DNA from: Pseudobdellovibrionaceae bacterium
GTDB taxonomy: Bacteria; Bdellovibrionota; UBA1018; UBA6935
Direction: 5' to 3'
DNA: 64,000 bases
Assembly (NCBI GenBank): GCA_002722705.1
Contig: PBMP01000059.1
Span: forward strand, 52,600-116,599
Shown piece by piece: positions 56,460 to 64,000 of this stretch (the first letter of the stretch is position 1; every line of letters begins with the position of its first letter). The notes beneath the pieces were generated by a model. It saw only the letters and a program-made list of their open reading frames with translations. It did no database searches and was not told where the DNA came from. The translations under genes were made by a program, and so were the position numbers.

Positions 56460-57722
56460 ATGTCATTCGAAGAACGTTTTCTGGAATTATCAAAATTACT
56501 AAAAGAAACTCAATTTATTCATGAAATGGAATTTCTTAAACGCTACCCTCATCCTTATCCTGATTTTATGATTGATTGGTTAAAAGAACTAGATCAATGG
56601 GATTTTGCTCAACTCGCAGAATTTGAATTTCAACCTCATGAAGATCTAGTCAAAAATCGAGAATTTAAAGATTATCTTAAAAAAATCAGACATCTTACTC
56701 AGATTAATAAACTAAAAATTAATGAAACATCATTAAAAAAAGATTTGACCCGAAAAATGACAGATAAAAAACAACATGAGGTCAAAACTCTAAAAACACT
56801 TATTAGTTCAAATCATCAATATAAAACAATTATTGATATTGGAGGAGGAGCAGGACATTTAAGTTGTGCAATTTTAAATAATACGAATCTAAAATCCATT
56901 TGCATTGATCAAGATTTAAAAATTCAATCCGCAGGTAAAAATCGTATAGAAAAATGGCAACCTGACATTAAAAATCAAATTCATTTTATTGAAGATAACT
57001 TCACTGAAAAATCACAGATGAACGGATACAGTCCAGAATCAACGATTATTCTGGGACTTCATTGCTGCGGAAACCTTTCAAACGCTGTAATTAAATTTGC
57101 TATAAAAAATAAAATTTTTTCTCTCATTAATTTTGGATGCTGTTATCACAAACTAGATAACGAATACAATATTTCTAATTATGCAAAAAAAGAAGGTCTT
57201 CATTTCAGTACCCATTCTCTTCACCTCGCAACTAGAAGCTCTGCATTTGTATCTGAAAAAGATTTAAAAAAAAGATTTAGAGTAAAAGGATATCGATATG
57301 CCTTACACTACCTACTCAGTGATAGATTCAACCTTCCTTTTTATGCATTAGGAAATGCAACTCAAGCAGACTATCAAGGTCCTTTTTGTGAATATGTGAA
57401 AAAATACTTTCGAAGTGATGAATTAAAGACATTTAGTGACACTGAATTAAATCAATATTATCAACAAACTTCTGTTCAAAAAAAAATAAAGTTTAATATT
57501 TTAGCAGACCTCATTAGACTCACACTCGGTCGAGTCATTGAAATATATCTTCTCACAGACCGAGCTCTTTATTTAAAAGAAAATGGATTTCCTGCTGAAC
57601 TTTATGAAGTATTTGACCGAAAAATCAGTCCTAGAAACATTATGATTTTGACAGGCTTAGATATTGAAAGCTTTAAACAAAAACCATCCATTCAATTTAA
57701 AAATACAATCTGTCCTAGTTAA
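56460..57722 (+). CDS. METTL25-like methyltransferase
   Basis: 420 residues. RKMTDKKQHEV (99-108), SAM-binding IDIGGGAGHLS (125-135), ILGLHCCGNLS (197-207) and FGCCYHKL (225-232) are the succession found in Methyltransf_32 proteins such as eukaryotic METTL25 and METTL25B/RRNAD1. Those are SAM-dependent, with substrates still poorly defined. The C-terminal half adds GYRYALHYLL and a helical region. Cotranscribed with the radical SAM gene (2-base gap). The substrate cannot be told from sequence. Confidence 0.8.
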   Translation: MSFEERFLELSKLLKETQFIHEMEFLKRYPHPYPDFMIDWLKELDQWDFAQLAEFEFQPHEDLVKNREFKDYLKKIRHLTQINKLKINETSLKKDLTRKMTDKKQHEVKTLKTLISSNHQYKTIIDIGGGAGHLSCAILNNTNLKSICIDQDLKIQSAGKNRIEKWQPDIKNQIHFIEDNFTEKSQMNGYSPESTIILGLHCCGNLSNAVIKFAIKNKIFSLINFGCCYHKLDNEYNISNYAKKEGLHFSTHSLHLATRSSAFVSEKDLKKRFRVKGYRYALHYLLSDRFNLPFYALGNATQADYQGPFCEYVKKYFRSDELKTFSDTELNQYYQQTSVQKKIKFNILADLIRLTLGRVIEIYLLTDRALYLKENGFPAELYEVFDRKISPRNIMILTGLDIESFKQKPSIQFKNTICPS

Positions 57723-57930
57723 AAATTAGAACTCTTCAACTTAATTTTCTTAGATCTATCTTATATTTACAGATAATCTCTTACCTATGTCTCTTTAATC
57801 CACATCAACTATATTTACGGGAACCTATTTCAATGTCTATTTCTTTGACAGCTGATTAGAGAACTCTCTTTGTATTCGAGTATAAATTAAAAATATTCAA
57901 TTTTTTCATAATGTTAAACAGAGCGTTCTT

Positions 57931-57945
57931 TGGCATTTTTATTGC
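57931..57945 (+). promoter_or_regulatory. sigma-54 (-24/-12) promoter of the 58.0-kb lipoprotein gene
   Basis: TTGGCATTTTTATTGCG contains GG and GC separated by exactly 10 bases, with TGGCA and TTGC matching the sigma-54 consensus. A start about 12 bases further would leave a short leader with RBS AGAGG before ATG 57979. The rest of 57723-57978 is AT-rich and could hold activator sites that I cannot identify. Confidence 0.5.
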
Positions 57946-57978
57946 GTTTCTCTTTTAGAGACACAGAGAGGTTCACAA

Positions 57979-59766
57979 ATGAAAATCCGATTAAAATTTA
58001 TTTTATGCTCAATATCAACACTCATATTCGTCAACTGCACTACCAGTGTTACAAGTTCGAACTCTCAAAGTCAGTCAGGAAACACGATTCATATCGAACT
58101 ATCTGCTTCTTATTTATATATTACTCCAGGAGCAAGTACGACACTTACTTGGGATTCAACAGGTGCAACCACTTGCCATATCGATGGAGTCTTTTATGGT
58201 GGAGGTGAAGGATTTAAAACGACTTCTTTAGAGATACCAGCAGGTGCAACAGCTGACCTACCCCCAGCTGGATCTTCTAGTGTTGAGCCTACAGAAACAA
58301 GAGAATACACTTTAATTTGTGAAAATGAATCAGGAGAAAGCGTCAGTACAACAATTGAAATCTCTGTCTCTCCAGATACAGATTCAGATTTGGCTCCTGA
58401 TGCTCTTGAAATTGTTTTAGGAACCGATTTAAACGACGCAGATTCTGATGATGATGGAATCATTGATGGCCGTGAAGATGCGAACTTAAACGGAATCAGA
58501 GATGGAAACGAAACAGACCCTCTCGATCCTGCGAGTCGAAATCCATATTACTGTGATGGAGTTCGATACGACAACGATGCAAATGGATTAAACCCTCCCT
58601 CAAACTGTATTAACCCCGAAATTTTAGCTGCAGGAGATCGTCACGCTTGCCTCATTATGGATAATGGAATTACTCGATGCTGGGGAAATAATACTTCAAG
58701 ACAACTCGGGTCTTCTGGAGAAAACATTGGAGATAACGAAACAGCTCTTGAAGGAGCAAAAAGCATCAGTGGACTTATTCAAGTCTCTGCCGGCGGATCG
58801 ACCACTTGTGGACTTCGAGCGAGCGGAACAGTCTACTGCTGGGGAAGTAGTAGTGATGGAGTCACTGGTCAGGGGCATGAGATTATTCAAAGCTTTAGTA
58901 ACTCAGATGTCAATCTTCCTGAACCAATGATTCAAGTAGCAACGAGTGGAGATCACACTTGTGCTGTTTCTCAAATTGGAAATCTCTACTGCTGGGGAAA
59001 TAACAGCAGTGGTCAACTTGGATATGGTCATGATAATGACATTGGAGATGATGAGCATCCAGGTTCAGTTGGTCCTGTTCATATTGGAGCTCCTGTAAAA
59101 CAAGTCAGTGTGGGTTCAAATTTTACCTGTGCCCTTTTAGTTTCTGGATCAGTCAAATGCTGGGGTTTTTTTAATCAAGGACAACTTGGACTCCCTTATA
59201 GCGTCGCTACTTACGGGTCAACTTTTGGTGACGAAGAAGATGAATTACCAATCAATGCGGCTACTGTTCCAATTGGAGGAACAGTTCGACATCTCTCCTC
59301 TGGGTTAGGACATACGTGCGCGGTAACCAACGGCGGTTTAATTTGCTGGGGACAGGGAGCAGATGGAAAGCTTGGATACTCAAGTACTGAAAATATTGGT
59401 GACGATGAAAACGCAGGCACTTCTGTGGAATACGGAGGAGGTGAAATTGTTGACCTTGCAACCGGTCTCCATGGAACATGTGTAAGGATTTCAAGTGGAG
59501 GAGCTCGCTGCTGGGGGCGTGGAACCCATGGCCTGGGATATGGAAATACAGATACGATTGGTGATGATGAAGTTGCTTCTATGAGTGGATTACTGGATTT
59601 TGATGGAAGAGCTACTTTGGCAATTGCATCTGGAAACAGTTTTTCCTGTGCTCTCACACAAGATAAAAATCTTTATTGCTGGGGACTCAATGATGTAGGT
59701 CAACTTGGACTCGGAAACACAGATACCGTCCTTGAAGCAATTTTGGGAGAGGTTGATTACAATTAA
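57979..59766 (+). CDS. RCC1-repeat lipoprotein with Ca-binding Asp repeats
   Basis: 595 residues. Signal peptide ending IFVNC (Cys20, likely lipidated, atypical box). Residues about 35-125 form an immunoglobulin-like region. TSP3-type Asp motifs (DTDSDLAPD, DADSDDDGIID) lie near 130-165. From about 210 come seven or so RCC1 units with the pattern C-x-L-x-x-x-G-x-x-x-CWG-x-N-x-x-G-x-LG, forming a beta-propeller. Probably cell-surface exposed; RCC1-like propellers bind proteins or membranes. A sigma-54-type promoter precedes it. Confidence 0.88.
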   Translation: MKIRLKFILCSISTLIFVNCTTSVTSSNSQSQSGNTIHIELSASYLYITPGASTTLTWDSTGATTCHIDGVFYGGGEGFKTTSLEIPAGATADLPPAGSSSVEPTETREYTLICENESGESVSTTIEISVSPDTDSDLAPDALEIVLGTDLNDADSDDDGIIDGREDANLNGIRDGNETDPLDPASRNPYYCDGVRYDNDANGLNPPSNCINPEILAAGDRHACLIMDNGITRCWGNNTSRQLGSSGENIGDNETALEGAKSISGLIQVSAGGSTTCGLRASGTVYCWGSSSDGVTGQGHEIIQSFSNSDVNLPEPMIQVATSGDHTCAVSQIGNLYCWGNNSSGQLGYGHDNDIGDDEHPGSVGPVHIGAPVKQVSVGSNFTCALLVSGSVKCWGFFNQGQLGLPYSVATYGSTFGDEEDELPINAATVPIGGTVRHLSSGLGHTCAVTNGGLICWGQGADGKLGYSSTENIGDDENAGTSVEYGGGEIVDLATGLHGTCVRISSGGARCWGRGTHGLGYGNTDTIGDDEVASMSGLLDFDGRATLAIASGNSFSCALTQDKNLYCWGLNDVGQLGLGNTDTVLEAILGEVDYN

Positions 59767-59813
59767 TTTTTAAAAACGCTAAGGAGTGGGCATCAATAAG
59801 TCAGCTCACTCTA

Positions 59814-60032
59814 CTAAAAGAATTGAATAATCACTTCCCAAACTTTAGGACCATAAAAAACTCCCAAAATTGCGGAAAGGATAGAAACTCCAATTCTTGG
59901 AATAAAATCCAAGTCCCATGACCCTAAAAAAGTAAGCCCAAAATAAGTCAATAAACCAAAAATAATAGCAGTTCCAATTCTGACCATTAATGTTGGTTTA
60001 TCTTTTTTTTCATCAGACTCTTTTAAATTCAT
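59814..60032 (-). CDS. small membrane protein
   Basis: 72 residues with two transmembrane segments (about 18-37 and 45-68) and a charged start (MNLKESDEKKDKP). Not recognised. It sits between, and antisense to, the two RCC1-lipoprotein genes. Confidence 0.6.
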   Translation of the reverse strand: MNLKESDEKKDKPTLMVRIGTAIIFGLLTYFGLTFLGSWDLDFIPRIGVSILSAILGVFYGPKVWEVIIQFF

Positions 60033-60094
60033 AATGATTCCCCAGAGATAAAATATCAGTTTTCAAATTAGATTTCATCGGTTACCGCCGTGGC

Positions 60095-62902
60095 ATGACA
60101 AAATCACCAAAGCTTTCCTTTTTTCTTTCTATTATTTTATGCGCACTTATAAGTGGATGTGAAGGTCCCACCAAGGACGATCGCCCTATTCCAGGAGAAT
60201 GTAACTTAGACCTTTCATACGAACCCACTGCTGGTGATTCTGATGGAGATGGGATTTCTGATGTCGATGAAAAAAAAGGATGGACCGTTAGCGTTGATCT
60301 CAACAACGACGGTGATTTTGATGATGAAGGAGAAAGCTACAAAGTTACCAGTAACCCTAATAACCCTGACTCTGATGGAGACTGCTTAAGTGATTTTGAA
60401 GAGCGAGTTGCAGCAATTGACCCATGGGAACCCGACTCAGACCAAGACCTTCTCACAGACTATGAAGAAGTAAAAATTTACAGAAGTGCTCCAAATGATA
60501 TCGATACGGATGATGATTCTCTTTTAGAAAATTCTAATGGAAACGGGCATCAAGAACTCAGAGATTATCAAGAAGCAATTGTTCACGGCACCTCCCCTCT
60601 ACTCAGAGATACTGATGGAGATGGACTAGATGATCGAAAAGAAATATTAGAATCCAGTAATCGTTTTTTTAATCCGCTCATTGCTGATGTCCCTAAAATC
60701 GAACTCAAACTTCTTTCGAGTCCGGGAATTACACTAAAAGGCACCGTTTCAGAAACTCAAAGTCGGAACTGGAGTGTTGAACAAGGAAATTCAGTGACTG
60801 ACAGCCAATCCACAAGCAGTACATACGGTTCTTCAACGTCATTCACAAGTGAATGGGAACTTTCAAATACAATTAGCTTAGAACCCTCTCTTGGATTCTC
60901 TTATGGAGAATCCACAACTACAAGCTCCATGTATTCTTATACAACAGAGCGAACTCAAGAAACCACTAGAACTTACTCTGAAATTCAAAGTGAAGGTCTA
61001 GAAATTACAAATGAGCAATATGAAGGTCAAATCAAAGTTATTGCTGCAATAAAAAATTCAGGAAAACTTTCATTTGTTTTAGAAAATTTGTCTTTAAATG
61101 CAGTTCGATGGAATGTATCAAAAAAAGAATTTGAAGGAGTGGGAACACTCACTCCAGAAAAAAGCCTCAATGGAATCGACCTTGCCCCTGGAGAATCCAT
61201 AGAGGTTATTCTAAATGCCACTCTTGATGTAGAAACCACCTTATCTCTATTAAAAAACCCTTCTTCTTTGATTCTTCGGGCTACAAACTACAACCTCATT
61301 AACGAGTTTGATGTCTCTTATAGTTTTAATAATGATGAAATTGATTCTAGAACTGCAAGAATCATTATTGATTATGGAAAAAGCTCTGACGAAAACATTC
61401 CTACCAGAGAACTTGAATCTTACCATGTAGCAGTCAATCAAAAATACGATCCAAAAACAAACGATTATGAAGGAGTTTACTTAACAGACATTTTTAAAAA
61501 TCAATTAGGAATTGATATCGAGACAGAAGATGGCATCTTAACTCAAGTTAGAAACTTTAAAAAAAGAGATGAATACCGAATGAGATGGATTGTAGCCAAC
61601 TCTAATTTAACAGATGAAGAAACAAATGCAGACTTTAATGAAATGAAACTCAAACCAGGAGACGTTGTTTATCTTATGTACGTCCAAGACTATGATGGAG
61701 ATGGACTCTACTCTCGAGAAGAACTCTCTACTGGATCCAGTGATCAAAAGATAGATACAGACGAAGATTCACTGAGTGACTATGAAGAAGTAACAGAAGG
61801 TTGGAATGTTTCTGTTAGATATCCAGAAAATCATGAAAATTTTGATGAAATCAAAACTGTCTTTTCTCTCCCAGGTTTAAAAGATAGTGATTTTGATGGA
61901 CGAAATGACTTTGAAGAAAAACAACTTCAACTCGACCCAAGAAATAGCGATACAGATGGAGACTTCATTGCTGACTCAATTGACCTTGATCCAAAAAACC
62001 ATATCAATGAGCGATGGTTAGAGCTTGGAGGATACTCAACTTGTTATCGAAATACCCAAAATCTAATTCAATGCCAGGGAAACAATAGCCAGTTTTATCA
62101 AACAAATGTCTATGGATCAGTTACTGAGTTTTCACTTGGATCAAATGACCACTACTGTGAAATTAGCCAAGGACAGGTAAGCTGTAGCGGAGATCCTGTA
62201 GAAGATCACGGAGAATTTACTGTTTCTCAGTTAGTGGCTCCTTATCTTGTTTCTGCAAATGGATCGACTTCTGGTGCCGTTGATCTTAATGGGATTTCGA
62301 CATGGGGACTCAGCAGCACCATTGCCACTTCTGCCCCTGAGCCGAATCAAATTCGTGCCTTTGGACATGGAGGAGGAAGCATAGCGTGTACTTTGGATGC
62401 AGATGGTGTTTATTGTTGGGCCGGTTCTTCTCCCGAAGCCATTAAAGGAACTCCACAACTCCCCCATGCATCTCATCTGTCTGTGGGACAAATTCATGCA
62501 TGCGCTATCGAAAAGGAAAAACTCTTTTGCTGGGGAGATAACTATTATAACCAAGCAATTGTTCCCCCTTTCCTAGAAAATGAACCCGTAATTGATGTTT
62601 CTTCAGCTCCTTCTTTTAATTGTGCACTTACCAAGAACAGAACGGTTCGATGCTGGGGAAACGCTGCTGTTGTCTCAACACCCATACCCTCATTAGAAAA
62701 CCCTATTTCAGTCGCGGTAGGATCAGGTCATGCGTGTGCACTAGATATCCGGATAAAGAGCAATCCAAGCCTAGATGAACTCTGGATGATTTGCTGGGGA
62801 AATGGAGAAGAAAACTCAGGAAGTTATCCAAACTTTGGACAATCAATGGATCAATACCTGGGTTTAGTAAAAGATTCATCTCTGACACGTCCTCAATTTT
62901 AA
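60095..62902 (+). CDS. lipoprotein with binary-toxin-B/protective-antigen-like region and RCC1 propeller
   Basis: 935 residues. Lipobox LISGC (Cys22). A Ca-binding block (48-105) has DSDGDGISDVDEKKGWTV and PDSDGDCLSDFEE, the arrangement of the binary-toxin-B/PA Ca domain. Residues about 190-480 follow the PA order: NPLIADVPKIEL, a Ser/Thr-rich stretch (220-300) like a pore-forming loop, TYSEIQSEGLEITNEQYEGQ, IKVIAAIKNSGK, then TARIIIDYG (420-428). A second Asp-rich block (530-635) precedes a CWG-type RCC1 propeller (about 640-935). The PA14 domain is absent. Membrane insertion or toxin delivery is inference. Confidence 0.8.
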   Translation: MTKSPKLSFFLSIILCALISGCEGPTKDDRPIPGECNLDLSYEPTAGDSDGDGISDVDEKKGWTVSVDLNNDGDFDDEGESYKVTSNPNNPDSDGDCLSDFEERVAAIDPWEPDSDQDLLTDYEEVKIYRSAPNDIDTDDDSLLENSNGNGHQELRDYQEAIVHGTSPLLRDTDGDGLDDRKEILESSNRFFNPLIADVPKIELKLLSSPGITLKGTVSETQSRNWSVEQGNSVTDSQSTSSTYGSSTSFTSEWELSNTISLEPSLGFSYGESTTTSSMYSYTTERTQETTRTYSEIQSEGLEITNEQYEGQIKVIAAIKNSGKLSFVLENLSLNAVRWNVSKKEFEGVGTLTPEKSLNGIDLAPGESIEVILNATLDVETTLSLLKNPSSLILRATNYNLINEFDVSYSFNNDEIDSRTARIIIDYGKSSDENIPTRELESYHVAVNQKYDPKTNDYEGVYLTDIFKNQLGIDIETEDGILTQVRNFKKRDEYRMRWIVANSNLTDEETNADFNEMKLKPGDVVYLMYVQDYDGDGLYSREELSTGSSDQKIDTDEDSLSDYEEVTEGWNVSVRYPENHENFDEIKTVFSLPGLKDSDFDGRNDFEEKQLQLDPRNSDTDGDFIADSIDLDPKNHINERWLELGGYSTCYRNTQNLIQCQGNNSQFYQTNVYGSVTEFSLGSNDHYCEISQGQVSCSGDPVEDHGEFTVSQLVAPYLVSANGSTSGAVDLNGISTWGLSSTIATSAPEPNQIRAFGHGGGSIACTLDADGVYCWAGSSPEAIKGTPQLPHASHLSVGQIHACAIEKEKLFCWGDNYYNQAIVPPFLENEPVIDVSSAPSFNCALTKNRTVRCWGNAAVVSTPIPSLENPISVAVGSGHACALDIRIKSNPSLDELWMICWGNGEENSGSYPNFGQSMDQYLGLVKDSSLTRPQF

Positions 62903-62988
62903 AAGTATAAAAATATCAATAAGTTGAGGAGAGTATTTTTATTGGAAAGTCTTGCCTAAAATAACTCTAGGTGTTATCCGGATAAAAG

Positions 62989-64000
62989 ATGTTTGGACAA
63001 AGGGCAATACTCTCTCTCATTTTACTTCTTCCTTCAGTTGGATTTTCCAAACCCAACACCTATTGGTGCGAGGTTGTCGGTTCAAAGACAACCGCGACAA
63101 CTTTTTCTTATTTTCCTGAAACACTTTATTACGCCGTTGAACTCAATGAAGATGAGAAAGGACCAACAGAAGTTCTTCAAGAGCATTGGTTTTCCAAAAA
63201 TGAGATTCATTTAAATTCTTACTCCCCACAAGTTCGTATCGGTGCCTTTCAAACAGCAAGAGTAAAATTTCCTTTCCTCACTCCCAATAATTTTCAAAAA
63301 CTTCTTGAGGACTTTGAAAACCCGATGGGGTTTCATGAAATTAAAAAATTTAGACTTCCAATTATTAGAGCTAAACTTCTTCTAGACCCTCAAAAAGAAT
63401 CAAAAAAAGAAATCTCAATAAGAACTTATCGACGAGAAATCATGGAATCAATTCAGATCGATTATACATGTAAAACCATTGAGGAAAACTCTTCGTACGC
63501 ACTAAAACTACTTACACTTAATCCAAACTTTACTCACTTAAATGAAGTAATTTTAAATCAAATCGAATCAGAAAATAAAACTCTAGCAATCAATGCAGCC
63601 CTTAAAGCACTTCAGCTTAATTTAATTTTTGAAGAAAGAGACGCAGTTTTTGATTTTATCATTAAAAACAATAATGATGTAAATATCGATTTGATTCAAA
63701 TTGGAACAGAAGAAACAAAAATTTTAGCTGAAAAATTAAAAAAATCTAACAATCAAAACGAAAGACAGTTTATTCGCAGTCTTCTTTTTAAATCAAAAGA
63801 CGATTTCGCCCCCTCTATTTTACTTGAAGAATACCTTTTTACAAAAGATACAATTAAAAACAAAAAAACATACATAAATGCAATTAAAAAATACGATCTC
63901 AATGACTCAAATCTTTCTATTTTATCGGAAATCTACGAACACACCTTAAAACATGAAAACAAAAAACTGATTTTATCTTTATTTAAAAAAATTCAATCAA
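62989..64000 (+). CDS. exported protein, unknown function (runs off window)
   Basis: ATG at 62989 opens a frame of at least 337 codons to the window end with no stop. N-terminus MFGQRAILSLILLLPSVGFSK is a signal peptide, then NTYWCEVVGSKTTATTFSYFP. The later part is Lys/Asn/Ile-rich and helical, perhaps a repeat-type helical solenoid (LNPNFTHLNEVILNQIES, LAINAALKALQLN). It lies 86 bases after the RCC1/PA-like gene on the same strand and may be cotranscribed. No domain recognised. Confidence 0.8.
   Translation, partial: MFGQRAILSLILLLPSVGFSKPNTYWCEVVGSKTTATTFSYFPETLYYAVELNEDEKGPTEVLQEHWFSKNEIHLNSYSPQVRIGAFQTARVKFPFLTPNNFQKLLEDFENPMGFHEIKKFRLPIIRAKLLLDPQKESKKEISIRTYRREIMESIQIDYTCKTIEENSSYALKLLTLNPNFTHLNEVILNQIESENKTLAINAALKALQLNLIFEERDAVFDFIIKNNNDVNIDLIQIGTEETKILAEKLKKSNNQNERQFIRSLLFKSKDDFAPSILLEEYLFTKDTIKNKKTYINAIKKYDLNDSNLSILSEIYEHTLKHENKKLILSLFKKIQS

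Noticed and set aside
59211..59657. Long antisense frame in the RCC1 gene
   Set aside because: Pro/Ser-rich shadow of the CWG/GG repeat codons.
1..64000. CRISPR array, complete insertion sequence or prophage
   Set aside because: No regularly spaced repeats with spacers, no transposase or integrase gene and no phage structural genes were seen.

Overview
The window is AT-rich bacterial chromosome, most likely from a member of the Bdellovibrionota (Bdellovibrio/Bacteriovorax-type bacteria). This is inferred, not proven. The signs are the density of exported proteins and lipoproteins with Lys/Arg-rich signal peptides, a TIGR02147-family regulator (typical of Bdellovibrio and Fibrobacter), many two-component genes, RCC1-repeat lipoproteins, and frequent TTG/GTG starts. 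Class A RNase P RNA, ClpP-ClpX-Lon order and a str-type ribosomal cluster confirm a bacterial core genome.

Layout. 0-12 kb: rpsJ (start of an S10 operon) lies about 8 kb from rpsL-rpsG-fusA. tuf is not between them. The gap holds exported proteins, a lipoprotein with a long Gly-Tyr/Asp-Gly repeat, and a sensor kinase/receiver pair. 12-15 kb: a HigBA-type toxin-antitoxin pair and a large exported protein gene split by one in-frame stop. 15-24 kb: lon, clpX, clpP, a hotdog thioesterase, dusB and pepP. 24-29.5 kb: an exported-protein cluster around a TIGR02147 regulator, with two genes broken at A-homopolymers. 29.5-36 kb: HPPD, arginine decarboxylase SpeA, rnpB, a CT398-like zinc-ribbon protein and a DUF34/Nif3-like protein. 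36-46 kb: a putative glycosidase-like exported protein, a receiver plus CheX-histidine kinase pair, an astacin-like metalloprotease, a sulfide:quinone oxidoreductase operon and a polysaccharide deacetylase.

46.6-55.6 kb is an accessory, decaying region. It has two more toxin-antitoxin loci (one toxin frameshifted), a tRNA-Pro gene with a second copy of its 3' end nearby, fragments of a DUF1566 protein, a P-loop NTPase and a histidine kinase, and an intact Fic protein. 55.6-57.7 kb is a two-gene operon of a radical SAM protein and a METTL25-like methyltransferase. 57.7-64 kb holds two RCC1-repeat lipoproteins. The first has a sigma-54-type promoter. The second carries Ca-binding repeats and a region resembling anthrax protective antigen/binary-toxin B components. 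A further exported protein runs off the window end.

The most novel-looking items are the protective-antigen-like/RCC1 lipoprotein, the radical SAM-METTL25 operon, the Gly-Tyr repeat lipoprotein and the CheX-fused kinase. All family assignments were made by reading motifs by eye; no database search was run.
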